DNA of 64,000 nt from Nitrospira sp. (GTDB taxonomy: Bacteria; Nitrospirota; Nitrospiria; Nitrospirales; Nitrospiraceae), in contig SWDH01000029.1 of the NCBI GenBank assembly GCA_005116945.1, positions 165,436-229,435 on the forward strand, written 5' to 3'. Positions 1-8,824 of this stretch are shown piece by piece; within the stretch, counting starts at the first letter, position 1; the number at the start of each line of letters is the position of its first letter. A program made the translations under genes and the position numbers. The notes under the pieces are model-generated. The model was given only the letters and a program-made list of their open reading frames with translations. It searched no databases and was not told the DNA's origin.

Positions 1-945
1 GTTGGCGGCCAGTACTAACAGCAGCATGGTTCCAATCTGGATCGCGTAGTAGAGAGAGCCGGTACCGAAAGTCAGACGCGCTAATTGAGAAATGATGGTC
101 TCATCCGTTTTGGGCTGGATCCCAAAGTGGTAGGCCAGGAAGGTGATCCCCATAAATAGAGTGGCCAGGATCAGCGACATATGCAGCATGGTGGTTGAGG
201 CGTTCTTGGACTCAGGCGGGCGAAAGGCTTTCACACTGTTCGAGACCACCTCCATTCCGGTCACGGCCGTACAGCCGGCGGCAACGGATCGAATGATCAA
301 AAATAGCGTCAGGTCTTCGACCGCTGTCTGATTGTTCTGCGACAATGAAACGTCTTGTCCGAAGAAGGCCTGGATTATTCCGATCCCTACCAGTACTCCG
401 ATCATGCCGACGCCAAAGAAGGTGGGGACGGCGAAGAATTTCCCCGACTCCCGCACGCCGCGTAGATTCACGACGATCATGAAGATGATCGCGGCGAGGC
501 CGAGGGCCACGCGATGCTCGAACAAACTCGGCACCGCCGAGGTCAGGGCTGCGATGCCTGCCGCTGTGCTGACGGCGACTGTGAGTACGTAGTCGATCAT
601 CAACGCCGCCGCGCCGATCAGCGCCGGCTGTTCCCCCAAGTTGCTACGGGCGACGACATAGGCCCCGCCACCTTCCGGGTATTCGTAGATGATTTGGCGA
701 TAGGAAATGGTCAGGACGACGATGAGAAACAGAATGGCAAAGCTGACGGGTATGGACCAGGCAACGGCGGCGGTTCCCGCAAGGACCAGCACCAACAAGA
801 TTTCTTCCGTGGCATAGGCGACGGAAGAAATCGAGTTGGAGGAAAGAATCGCGAGCGCGATAGTTTTCGACAGCCGTTCGTGGACTAACTGCGTGCTCTT
901 GAGTGGATCGCCCACCAGCCAACGCTTCAGAAGCATAATCTTCAT
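1..945 (-). CDS. APC-family amino-acid permease, N-terminal part (runs off the window)
   Basis: Reading the reverse complement from the ATG at 945 gives an open frame to base 1 without a stop, so the C-terminal part lies outside the window. The protein begins MKIMLLKRWLVGDPLKS and then shows the APC-superfamily start of helix 1 (ALAILSSNSISSVAYATEE), followed by about seven hydrophobic segments separated by short loops. The segment YPEGGGAYVVARSNLG after helix 2 is typical of amino-acid/polyamine permeases of this superfamily. The expected role is proton- or substrate-coupled import through the inner membrane; the substrate cannot be told. A second ATG at 936 is an alternative start and no strong ribosome site precedes either. 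It is transcribed away from the neighbouring YbaK-like gene on the same strand, with a 350-bp gap. Confidence 0.85.
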   Translation of the reverse strand, partial: MKIMLLKRWLVGDPLKSTQLVHERLSKTIALAILSSNSISSVAYATEEILLVLVLAGTAAVAWSIPVSFAILFLIVVLTISYRQIIYEYPEGGGAYVVARSNLGEQPALIGAAALMIDYVLTVAVSTAAGIAALTSAVPSLFEHRVALGLAAIIFMIVVNLRGVRESGKFFAVPTFFGVGMIGVLVGIGIIQAFFGQDVSLSQNNQTAVEDLTLFLIIRSVAAGCTAVTGMEVVSNSVKAFRPPESKNASTTMLHMSLILATLFMGITFLAYHFGIQPKTDETIISQLARLTFGTGSLYYAIQIGTMLLLVLAAN

Positions 946-1298
946 TATCGCACAGAAGCGAAGGAGTGCGCATTGAAGAAGATGCTTTCAGTCCATACGA
1001 CTCAGGACGATGGTTCTCCAATTGTCACCCGCTGCGTGTGGGCGTAGTGACAGTCATGATCTTGTTGCCATGATCCCAGTTTTCACCCTTGCGTATGTGG
1101 TCTGGAACAACGAGAGCAAGGACTGCTTGCACGTGATCCCGTACTAAACACCCGGATCGGCGGCGTTCTCAGGGCTATCCACGGGCGACCTCCTACTCGG
1201 TGGGAGGTCGCTCGTGTTGTTTTGATCGTGCACGAGCCGAACAGAGGAGGGCATTGCTCCGTGGTCATTCCACGACTCAAAGTCTGGAGCCGGACGCG
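946..1298. other. Intergenic stretch with one strong hairpin
   Basis: No convincing gene. A 9-bp perfect inverted repeat (GCGACCTCC at 1185-1193 and GGAGGTCGC at 1203-1211) with a 9-base loop is followed on the plus strand by a T-rich tail. It resembles an intrinsic terminator read on the plus strand, although no plus-strand gene ends there, so its role is open. Confidence 0.4.
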
Positions 1299-1778
1299 TC
1301 AGACTTCTACGGGTGAACGATGGAATTCCGTGACCACCGGAAATACGAGTGCGGCAAAGTCCCAGTAGCGCATGCGGACCGCGTCTGAATGGGTCCCGGC
1401 TTGGAAGACGATTTCTTCGTCCTCTGTGAGCGATCGATCAACATACACAGGAATTCTATAGAGGTTTCCGAACGGCGGCATGGCGCCCAACTCACAGTCG
1501 GGAAATAGTCCTTCCAATTCATCCTCTGTCGCGAGCCGTACCGAATGTGTGGTGAAAACAGTCCTCAAGCGATGGAGGTCCACATTCCAACTTGCCGGTA
1601 GCACCGTCATCACGAACTGCTTATCCACCTTCACGATCACAACCTTGGCCACGTTCTTCTCCGGGGTATGGAGCATCTGTGCAATGGCAAGGGCGCCAAA
1701 GGCTTCTGGGTGTGGTAACACGTCATAATGAACTCGTTCGTGATTGAGATATGCATGGAGTGTTTGTGAGATGGACAT
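1299..1778 (-). CDS. YbaK/EbsC-family aminoacyl-tRNA deacylase-like protein
   Basis: A 159-residue single-domain protein. Family hallmarks are the N-terminal helix-strand unit (YDVLPHPEAFGALAIAQML), the segment NVAKVVIVKVDKQFVMTVLP with the lysine that binds the tRNA end in this fold, and the glycine-rich GAMPPFGNLYRIPVYVD segment. The family hydrolyses mischarged aminoacyl-tRNA in trans (YbaK on Cys-tRNA-Pro, ProX on Ala-tRNA-Pro), so a cytosolic editing role is likely; which amino acid it removes cannot be read off. A ribosome site (AGGAGGTGTCACC, reverse complement) precedes the ATG at 1778. The gene is monocistronic and divergent from the histidine kinase gene. Confidence 0.85.
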   Translation of the reverse strand: MSISQTLHAYLNHERVHYDVLPHPEAFGALAIAQMLHTPEKNVAKVVIVKVDKQFVMTVLPASWNVDLHRLRTVFTTHSVRLATEDELEGLFPDCELGAMPPFGNLYRIPVYVDRSLTEDEEIVFQAGTHSDAVRMRYWDFAALVFPVVTEFHRSPVEV

Positions 1779-1995
1779 GGTGACACCTCCTGTGGTGGAT
1801 TGGTTTCCGGCAGAGGTCTGCGGTGGAACGTATGGGGATGAAGGACTGCTCGATAACGATGTAGTTGTGGCTGGGCGTGTTTCATGACCAAGGCTCCGCT
1901 GCGATCATGACGACCACTCGATATGTGAAGTATACGCCGTCTGCACGGTTCAAGTCTTGAGGAAAATTATTTTTATAACATCGAGGCAGGAGTGG

Positions 1996-2012
1996 TTTGG
2001 AACGGTTCCAAA
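1996..2012. promoter_or_regulatory. Perfect 17-bp palindrome in the divergent YbaK-kinase spacer
   Basis: TTTGGAACGGTTCCAAA has perfect 8-bp arms around one central base. It lies about 150 bp upstream of the histidine kinase start and 220 bp upstream of the YbaK-like gene. The length and symmetry suit a dimeric repressor or activator site. The rest of the 385-bp spacer (1779-2163) is A/T-richer around 1960-1980 and has a TTGACA hexamer at 2083-2088; nothing else was recognised. Confidence 0.35.
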
Positions 2013-2163
2013 GAGCTGAGACATTGCCATCCAGGACGAAAGATCTAGCTGGTTACCCCTTGAGGATATTGTTGGGGACTCTTGACATTCCCTGCTCAGA
2101 AGCGTTGGAATAAGAGGCCGCGGTAACTCCATCCCAGCATCGGGCATGATTCTTCGGTGCCCT

Positions 2164-4476
2164 ATGAGGAAGCAGATCAGTCTTCAGCGCTCGATTACAC
2201 TCTCCGTCCTCTCCATCGGTTTGTTTTCCGGCGCATTTGGTCTAGCCTATGCATATTGGCAGACCAAACAATCGTTCAGCGAGGCCATCGGCCTCGGGTT
2301 TCAGGAACTTGCCCGCCAGAGCGCAGATAAAGTCGGGTTGATCCTCGAAAAAGAGGTTGGGTGGGTGGAACGACTCAGCTCCTTACCACAGGTACGTGAA
2401 GCGGTTCGAGAAGGTACCAGGCTGACGTTTGACCACCAGGTCCTTGAGCGATGGAAGGAGTCGCAACGGCCATACTTTCGGTCGCTGGAAATTCTTGATC
2501 GTCGAGGTCGCTCCGTCGGTAGAGCGACCAGCGGACATCCCACGACGCAGTACAGTCGGCAGCCCTGGTGGCCAGTCGTCTTTGACCAGCGACGACTATG
2601 GGTGGGGGCGTTACGACTCGACGAAAAGGGAGATGGGGAGTTGGATATCGCCGTGCCGATCGTCGATGAGGTCGGGATTGTGTTGGGTGCGATCAAGGCG
2701 GTGATTGAGAAGGACCAGCTCTTGACCTCGGTTCTTCGTAGCAGGATCGGCGAAACCGGCCATGTGATGTTGGTTGGGCCAAAGGGAACGGTGTTGGCTT
2801 GTCCGCTTCTCCCGCCAGGACGACATACGGCTCTGATAGGATCGCTAAGAGACTCACTCGCCTCGAACATCACTCCTCCTGATGCTGCATGGATGGAAGT
2901 TCAGGATGATGCTCACGGTCAAGGAGGCGGGATCGTCGGGTTCGCATCTGTGGGGCTTCGACCAGGCATTGTTCAGGCGGAAACGTGGTCCATTCTGGTC
3001 CGCCAAGATCCAGATGAAGCCTATGCGCCCTTACGTCTACTCCTGTGGAAGCTCGTGGCGTTCGGCATGCTGGTCTTCGTGGTGGTTGCCCTGCTTCGAT
3101 GGCGGCTCGGTCGTCGCATTGTGCAGCCCATCAACGCGTTGGTCGAGCGTGTGCAGCGCTTAGGGCAGCAGAGCGGTGAGAAGCCGATGATGGCCGCGCA
3201 GTCTGTCGGGATTGTGGAGATCGATACCTTGGCCGCAAGTTTCGATGAATTAACGGAGCGCCTGGAACGTACATCGCATGAACGGGGACGGTATGTGGCT
3301 GAACTCGAGCGGACAAACAAAGAACTGGTCATTTCCGAGGAACATTATCGGATGTTGTGGGATCATTCAACGGAGACCAGATTGCTCGTCAACGAAGGGG
3401 GAATCATTCAGGCTGTCAATCGTCGAGGCGAGACGAAGTTGGCGGCATCGGCCGGTCGTCTGATCGGCACGAAGGCGGAAGATCTATTTCGGGAGGAGGA
3501 TCGCGTCCGGTTGCGCCAATCGTTGGACGCGGTGATTGCCATCAAGAAAGAAGTGTTAGTCGGCGAGATGCAGATGCCTTCACCGACAGCGGGTATGCTC
3601 ATCATGGAAGTTGATCTGGTGCCGGTTGAGAACACCGGATCTGTGGGTGCCGTCATGGTCCAGCTGAGCGATCTCACGGAAAAGAAGCTCCTCGAAGAGC
3701 AGTTGATCCGTTCGGAACGCCTCGCCTCGCTCAGTCAGTTTGCCTCGATGTTCGCTCATGATATCCGCAATCCGTTAGTGGGGATCAAGAAGACATTGGA
3801 GTTGCTCGAACAAGATGAAGGATCGCCATTGGCTCCGCACCGACAACGGTGGGACGATATGCGCCTCACCATCGACCTGTTGCTCGGCATGATCAACGAC
3901 ATGTTGGATGTCTATCAAGAAAGTTACTCCGGGCTGCCACTCTTGAATTCGACAGTGTCGGTCAAAGGCCTTGTCACTGACGTGATGCAGCTCTTCCGAT
4001 CCGAAGCCACCGCGAAACGAATTGGCTTTTATGTCGCAATGCCGGAAGACGATGTCGCGATGATGGCCGATCGTCGTCGCCTGTTACGGGTGCTCATCAA
4101 TCTTGTGCACAACGCCATTAAATTTTCTCCACAAGGAGGAAGGATTACGGTGTCGGTTCACGTGGAGGCGCGAGAATGGGGGGATCGAGAATCTCTCGAC
4201 TCATCATCCTCACAGGTCATGATTCGTGTTGCGGACGAGGGCCCCGGTATCGCTCCTGATGATCTTCCTCACCTGTTCGAGATGTTTGGCAGGAGGAAAG
4301 ATCCCGGAGACATTCGAATGGGGCGAGGGCTGGGATTGCATTTTTGCCGCCTCGTGGTGGCGGCCCATCGGGGCAAGATTCTGGCGGAGAATCGTTCGTC
4401 CGGGGGCGCGATCTTTTCCGTCGAACTGCCGTTGAACCAGGAGGCCTATGCCGGCCACATTGCTGATTGCCGATGA
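2164..4476 (+). CDS. Membrane-bound PAS sensor histidine kinase
   Basis: About 770 residues. An N-terminal membrane helix (about 8-30) and a second one near residue 300 (WKLVAFGMLVFVVVALL) enclose a periplasmic Cache-like sensor region. Then follow a HAMP linker (RRIVQPINALVERV), a PAS domain at roughly 395-510, the HisKA dimerisation helix with the phospho-accepting histidine in FAHDIRNPLVG near 532, and a HATPase_c domain with N box (LVHNAIKFSPQGG), G1 box (VADEGPGIAP) and G2 box (GRGLGLHFC). It should autophosphorylate and pass phosphate to the regulator encoded next, whose start overlaps this gene by 29 bp. I chose the ATG at 2164 because it places the basic MRKQ stretch directly before the helix; an in-frame ATG at 2146 is possible. 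The signal is unknown. Confidence 0.9.
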   Translation: MRKQISLQRSITLSVLSIGLFSGAFGLAYAYWQTKQSFSEAIGLGFQELARQSADKVGLILEKEVGWVERLSSLPQVREAVREGTRLTFDHQVLERWKESQRPYFRSLEILDRRGRSVGRATSGHPTTQYSRQPWWPVVFDQRRLWVGALRLDEKGDGELDIAVPIVDEVGIVLGAIKAVIEKDQLLTSVLRSRIGETGHVMLVGPKGTVLACPLLPPGRHTALIGSLRDSLASNITPPDAAWMEVQDDAHGQGGGIVGFASVGLRPGIVQAETWSILVRQDPDEAYAPLRLLLWKLVAFGMLVFVVVALLRWRLGRRIVQPINALVERVQRLGQQSGEKPMMAAQSVGIVEIDTLAASFDELTERLERTSHERGRYVAELERTNKELVISEEHYRMLWDHSTETRLLVNEGGIIQAVNRRGETKLAASAGRLIGTKAEDLFREEDRVRLRQSLDAVIAIKKEVLVGEMQMPSPTAGMLIMEVDLVPVENTGSVGAVMVQLSDLTEKKLLEEQLIRSERLASLSQFASMFAHDIRNPLVGIKKTLELLEQDEGSPLAPHRQRWDDMRLTIDLLLGMINDMLDVYQESYSGLPLLNSTVSVKGLVTDVMQLFRSEATAKRIGFYVAMPEDDVAMMADRRRLLRVLINLVHNAIKFSPQGGRITVSVHVEAREWGDRESLDSSSSQVMIRVADEGPGIAPDDLPHLFEMFGRRKDPGDIRMGRGLGLHFCRLVVAAHRGKILAENRSSGGAIFSVELPLNQEAYAGHIADCR

Positions 4477-5092
4477 TCAACGACTCTTTAGGCAAAGCCT
4501 TCGGCTGCTCCTCGAACGTGAACTCGATTTGCGAGTGGTAGGAGAAGCGAACGATGGGCGCGAGGCCTTTGATCAGGCGATCAAAACTGAACCCGATATA
4601 ATCCTGATGGACGTGGATATGCCGCGGCTTGACGGAGTCACGGCCACGCGTCTGATCAGGGGTTGTCTCCCTGACGTGAAGGTCTTGATGTTGTCGGTCC
4701 ATGATGAAGATGCGAGAATCGTGGCGGCGGTGCAAGCCGGCGCCTGCGGCTACATTCTGAAGGATGCCGACCATGCTGAGTTTCTTCGTATCATACGGGC
4801 CACCTACCGGGGGGAACGAGTGCATTCCCCCTTTATGCCGGACGGCTTTGCTCGAAACGTGGCCGCCGCATTGGGAAAGGCCGGATGTGGAACTCCCGTT
4901 GGCATAGCTCAGTTGACCGAGCGTGAACGAGAGATTCTGGCTTGTGCTGCGTCTGGGCGAGGCAATAAAGACATTGCCGATCAGTTGTGTGTCTCTGCCG
5001 ATACCGTGAAAACTCATCTCCACCACATCTATCGCAAACTTGGCGTCACTGGCCGGGTCGAAGCGATCCTGACCTACCTCAACGGCAAGTAA
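4448..5092 (+). CDS. NarL/FixJ-type response regulator (REC-LuxR HTH)
   Basis: 214 residues. The N-terminal receiver has the acidic pair D9-D10, the phospho-acceptor D55 in ILMDVDMPRLDG and the conserved lysine in GYILKDAD. The C-terminal GerE/LuxR helix-turn-helix runs from LTEREREIL to KTHLHHIYRKLGV. The start lies inside the 3' end of the kinase gene and is preceded by AGGAGG, so the two are translationally coupled and form a cognate two-component pair. Kinase partners of NarL-type regulators usually have a HisKA_3 domain; here the partner has an ordinary HisKA domain, which is less common. Targets are unknown; the secreted protein gene 230 bp downstream is a possible one. Confidence 0.93.
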   Translation: MPATLLIADDQRLFRQSLRLLLERELDLRVVGEANDGREAFDQAIKTEPDIILMDVDMPRLDGVTATRLIRGCLPDVKVLMLSVHDEDARIVAAVQAGACGYILKDADHAEFLRIIRATYRGERVHSPFMPDGFARNVAAALGKAGCGTPVGIAQLTEREREILACAASGRGNKDIADQLCVSADTVKTHLHHIYRKLGVTGRVEAILTYLNGK

Positions 5093-5321
5093 CGTCCGCC
5101 CTCTCCAATCTCTCACCCGAACGGTGTAGGCAAAAACCATCCTTCGGGCGATGGGATTCGTTTGATAGGCTCGATAGAATAGTCCCAGGTAAAAATCAAG
5201 ATAAAAGGCAGTCAGTAGGAATGCGAATGTCATCAAAGAAAGGAGGTCGCGTAGGAATAGATGGCGTGCTCGCTCAGTCGGTGTTAACACCCTTCGATTG
5301 AATGAAGGAAAGGGGGCTCCC

Positions 5322-5690
5322 ATGAAAGCCATACTCGTGACAATCGTTGCAGTCTTCTGTGCGTTGACTCTGTTCGTCGGGGGCGTTGCAGTGGCTCAAT
5401 CGACGAATTGGATGGATGAACTCAGCAGCTCGGTGAATTTTTATAAGAGTCGGTACCCCGCCACCAATGATGTGCCAGCCAATTGGGAACCATATCTCAG
5501 TGAGCTGAGTCTTATGAAGAAAGCGTCGATACGGGGCAATTCAGAGGCCGTACGGGTCGGAATGGACAAGTGGTTCCAGATGCTTAAGAATCGGGACGGT
5601 GGAATCAATCCGAAGGCAGCAGACGAGCTGTTCAGAATAGCGGTGTTGGCGACGCCCTTTGACGAATACAAAATTTCTGTTCCGAAATAA
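5322..5690 (+). CDS. Small secreted protein of unknown function
   Basis: From the ATG at 5322 (AAAGGGGG upstream) the product is 122 residues with a clear signal peptide (MKAILVTIVAVFCALTLFVGG...AVAQS) and a mature helical domain of about 95 residues with no cysteines. A TTG in the same frame at 5298 is less likely. I do not recognise the family. It follows the two-component pair on the same strand but after a 230-bp gap, so it may have its own promoter. Convincing features are only the signal peptide, the ribosome site and the codon use. Confidence 0.7.
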   Translation: MKAILVTIVAVFCALTLFVGGVAVAQSTNWMDELSSSVNFYKSRYPATNDVPANWEPYLSELSLMKKASIRGNSEAVRVGMDKWFQMLKNRDGGINPKAADELFRIAVLATPFDEYKISVPK

Positions 5691-6147
5691 GGGGAGGCAG
5701 GTTCCAGAGTGAGGGTGGTGAGTCAAGGACAGCCCGAGCAGTGCCGGCGGTCATTGAGAATGGAGGACGCCGACATTGCTCGGCTGATGTAACAACCCCC
5801 TCGCGTCGCACTCAAGAATCTGAGAGATGAAACGTATTTCGCAGCGTGATTGATGCTTTTCCCATTACATTGGCCGGCGATCTGTGAGGCATGGATCGTC
5901 GGCCAATCTTTGTGCGCATCCTATGAGGGTGTTCTTTTTTGGTCAGAGGCGTCGGTTCCTAAACTTTGCCGATGACGTCATGGCCGACATCCGTCAGTCT
6001 TCGTGCAGAAGCCGGGGTGTACGTCTTGACTTCACCCATGACCAAACGTACCATCTGTCCGTGAGGAGTTTCCTGTTCGCGACCTAGCGGGCAGGGGATC
6101 GCGTCTCACATGTTCTTCCACCATGTGTACGCAGCGGGGTCGACGTT
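5691..6147. other. Gene-free stretch upstream of the haem-protein/protease operon
   Basis: 457 bp without a convincing gene. Apart from the promoter-like pair at 6026-6054, listed separately, nothing was recognised. Confidence 0.5.
6026..6054 (+). promoter_or_regulatory. Sigma-70-like promoter of the DUF3365/protease operon
   Basis: TTGACT (6026-6031), 17 bases, then TACCAT (6049-6054). Spacing is ideal and the -35 box nearly consensus. The expected transcript would start near 6061 with a leader of about 87 bases before the ATG at 6148. The same -10 hexamer and spacing occur upstream of purA. Confidence 0.45.
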
Positions 6148-6936
6148 ATGGCGAGTCGCCCTCGGTGGGTTTTTGCATTGCTCCTGGTCTGCGCCATGTC
6201 CGGTTGGGCAAACAGCGAAGGTGTTGGTGCGAAGGACCGCCAGCCTGAATCAGGTGTTCCCCTTTCCACCATTCTTAAATTCGAGACGACCGCTCGTCTC
6301 CTGGCAGTCCTACTCGATTCCGGCCGAAACGTGATCAACGAGCACCAAGTCTTGTTTGATGACCAGGATCAAACGGAAAAAGACTTTACCGCCGACCAGT
6401 TTGAACGACAATTACTGGAAGTCTTTCATAGTCGCTCAGGTATCGATCTACAAGAGTTTGAGGCGGCGCGAATTCCAGCTGAAGCGAAGAAGCTTCTCAA
6501 GGAATTGGTTGTCGTGAGTAAGCAAGTGGTCGCAGAAGCACAGGCTGAGGTTAATCGCCCAGGTGGCGGGCACAAAGAGTTGATTCCCGCGATCTTTGGC
6601 GCACGAGTGGCCGCCCGATTTACGGAACGAACACATGTGCGGCTGAAGCAGACAGCGTTGGCGCCTCGCAACCCAGTGAATGCGCCGGATGCTGTGGAGC
6701 GAACGGCGTTAGAAGGATTTGCTGATCCCTCGTATCCTCTTGAGAAAGTGATCAGCGAAGTGACTGCGAAGAGCAAGTCGTTGCGTCTGATGTTCCCGCT
6801 CTATACGACAAGGAAATGCCTGGAGTGTCACGGCGACCCCAAAGGGGAAATGGACCGAACCGGGTATGTCCGAGAGGGACTTAAACTCGGACAAAATGCC
6901 GGTGCCATTAGTGTGGTGATCCCGATTCGACCATGA
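6148..6936 (+). CDS. DUF3365/Tll0287-like c-type haem protein, periplasmic
   Basis: 262 residues with a signal peptide (about 1-22). The C-terminal half carries the haem-binding signature CLECHG (C224, C227, H228) just after the LMFPLYTTRK strand, as in DUF3365/Tll0287-like domains. These are PAS-like folds that bind haem covalently and are found free or as sensor domains of kinases and cyclases. The N-terminal half is largely helical. The last four bases (ATGA) are shared with the start of the following protease gene, so both should be made together. A redox- or ligand-sensing role in the periplasm, possibly acting on the protease, is inferred from that coupling and is not proven. Confidence 0.82.
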   Translation: MASRPRWVFALLLVCAMSGWANSEGVGAKDRQPESGVPLSTILKFETTARLLAVLLDSGRNVINEHQVLFDDQDQTEKDFTADQFERQLLEVFHSRSGIDLQEFEAARIPAEAKKLLKELVVVSKQVVAEAQAEVNRPGGGHKELIPAIFGARVAARFTERTHVRLKQTALAPRNPVNAPDAVERTALEGFADPSYPLEKVISEVTAKSKSLRLMFPLYTTRKCLECHGDPKGEMDRTGYVREGLKLGQNAGAISVVIPIRP

Positions 6937-8546
6937 GACGAATCGCATTGCTTGTATGGGTGATGGTCATCGCTGCCTCCAGCAGCCTCTGGGGAGCCGA
7001 GCGACAAGACGCTCCAGCCGGCAAGCCGGCTGGGAGTGGAGTCATAGTCCATAGTGATGGGTATGTTTTGACAGCGGAGCATGTGATTGCGGATGCCAAA
7101 CGGATTTTTGTCCTCACCGCCGGGGAATTTCGCGCGCCGGCGACCCTTGTCAGTACCGATTCCGAGCACGATCTGGCCTTGCTCAAGATTGAAACGGTCG
7201 GGCTGACGGAAGCGCCCATCGGCTATGCGGGCGCCGTCAGGCTCGATCAAGAAGTCATCACCGTAGGATTTTCGTTCGGTCTCCGGGAAGTCTCCGTGAC
7301 TCGCGGTCGAATTGCGGCGGTACGGACAAGGGGTGTTCAGCGAGTCTTTCAAGTAGATGCGGCCGTCAACCCCGGCAACAGCGGAGGGCCTATCTTCAAT
7401 GGGCGCGGAGAATTGGTTGGCGTGATGACCAGCAAATTTAGCCATCCCTCGGGGATCGTGCCAGAAGGGATGTCTTTTGCGGTGCCGATCAGCTATGCCA
7501 CACCTCTCCTCGCGAACATCCCGGATTTTGACTTTACAATGATCGGGAAAGAGAGGAAGGCTGCCAAGAGAAACGGTCAAAGCAAAGTCCTTGCTCAAGA
7601 GGTTGTCCGGACCACGGTGCTCATCGAGACGGTGAGGAACATGGACACAACTTCAATGCCGTTGGCTCTAGATCACGCTGCTGGAATGTTGCCAAAGAGT
7701 GACCATCCAGCAGTGGTCTCCCCGCACCCACAGCCGAGCCCCTCGCGGGATCATGCGTCGAGTGTCCAGGACGACAAGGCGATCGTGCGGGTGAACGGTC
7801 AACTCCAGACTGCACAGGAAGAAGAGCTGAAGCAGCTGCTCCAACGAGGCATCGCTCAACCGGAGGGAATGGTGCTGATTCCAGCCGGAGAGTTCTGGAT
7901 GGGTACGGAGGATGGGCCTCAAGATGCTCGACCCTTTCACCGGGTGCACCTCAGTTCTTATTGGTTCGATCAATACGAAGCGACGAACGCGCGGTACCGA
8001 CAGTGTGTGGAAGGGGGGGGCTGCCCGGCTCCCAAAGACCGTCAGGCGTTCGACGAATCTCAGTGGATGCATCATCCCGTGACCAACATTACGTGGAGCC
8101 AGGCTCGATCATTTTGCCAATGGCAAGGCAAACGATTGCCGACAGAGGCTGAATGGGAAAAGGCGGCGCGAGGGACAGATGGCCGCCGGTATCCCTGGGG
8201 CAATGATGAAGAGATTGCGAAAAGGTATATGGAAAATAGACATCTCAGGGCCGACGCCAACGGAGCCGAACCAGTTGGGCGTCAGGTCGCGACGTCGTCG
8301 CCCTACGGAGTGTTCGATCTGATCGGCAGCCTGTCAGAGTGGGTGAAAGATTGGTATGCGGAAGATTTCTATCAGACCTCTCCAGTTCGAGATCCACAGG
8401 GCCCGCCGCGTGGCTCCTTCCGTGTGTTGCGGGGCGGGGAGTGGAATGAGAAATCGCCTCATATTCAGTCCAGCTATCGAGGATGGGATGACGTGACCTA
8501 CTGGGGGCCGACGCTCGGCGTGCGCTGCGCAACCGATGTGCCCTGA
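6933..8546 (+). CDS. Exported HtrA-like serine protease fused to a sulfatase-modifying-factor (FGE-like) domain
   Basis: 537 residues with a signal peptide (1-21). Residues about 33-195 are a trypsin-like S1C domain with triad H50 (LTAEHVI), D80 (EHDLALLKI) and S150 (NPGNSGGPIF); no PDZ domain follows. A low-complexity linker leads to a formylglycine-generating-enzyme-like domain from about 310 to the end (GMVLIPAGEFWMGTEDG, LPTEAEWEKAARG, RVLRGGEWNE). The cysteine pair that true FGE uses near its C-terminal RGG motif is absent (the segment reads NEKSPHIQSSYRGW), so the domain is probably a binding or scaffold module and not an oxidase. It overlaps the haem-protein gene by 4 bp. Protein quality control or regulated proteolysis in the periplasm is likely. 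Confidence 0.88.
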   Translation: MRRIALLVWVMVIAASSSLWGAERQDAPAGKPAGSGVIVHSDGYVLTAEHVIADAKRIFVLTAGEFRAPATLVSTDSEHDLALLKIETVGLTEAPIGYAGAVRLDQEVITVGFSFGLREVSVTRGRIAAVRTRGVQRVFQVDAAVNPGNSGGPIFNGRGELVGVMTSKFSHPSGIVPEGMSFAVPISYATPLLANIPDFDFTMIGKERKAAKRNGQSKVLAQEVVRTTVLIETVRNMDTTSMPLALDHAAGMLPKSDHPAVVSPHPQPSPSRDHASSVQDDKAIVRVNGQLQTAQEEELKQLLQRGIAQPEGMVLIPAGEFWMGTEDGPQDARPFHRVHLSSYWFDQYEATNARYRQCVEGGGCPAPKDRQAFDESQWMHHPVTNITWSQARSFCQWQGKRLPTEAEWEKAARGTDGRRYPWGNDEEIAKRYMENRHLRADANGAEPVGRQVATSSPYGVFDLIGSLSEWVKDWYAEDFYQTSPVRDPQGPPRGSFRVLRGGEWNEKSPHIQSSYRGWDDVTYWGPTLGVRCATDVP

Positions 8547-8824
8547 CCTTGTGTATTCCTGATTCTGCCCGTTCCCTTACCATTCACACAATCCCGGGAT
8601 TCTTGGCCGAATCGTCATCGGCAGCGACAGGATTGTGCCCTCTCCGTACAGCAGCCTCATGCGTCGTGATACAGGATACAGCGTGAAGTGGCCGGATAGG
8701 CCAGAAAACACACCACATTTCACGAGATATACTGTAAAGGTGTGGAAAAGAACCTGGTGGGTTTTTTTCGCGCTCTGACACGTATGGAGCGTGAGTCGTT
8801 TTCTGTCATGAAGGAGAACTGCCT

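Noticed and set aside
4217..5332. 371-residue minus-strand frame across the response regulator
   Set aside because: It is antisense to the clearly identified regulator and kinase end; its composition (arginine, histidine, serine, proline) is that of a shadow frame and it matches no family.
5884..6338. Small frames on both strands before the haem-protein gene
   Set aside because: No ribosome sites or motifs, and they cross the predicted promoter at 6026-6054.
6828..7598. 256-residue minus-strand frame inside the protease gene
   Set aside because: Fully antisense to the S1C domain with its triad; no motif of its own.
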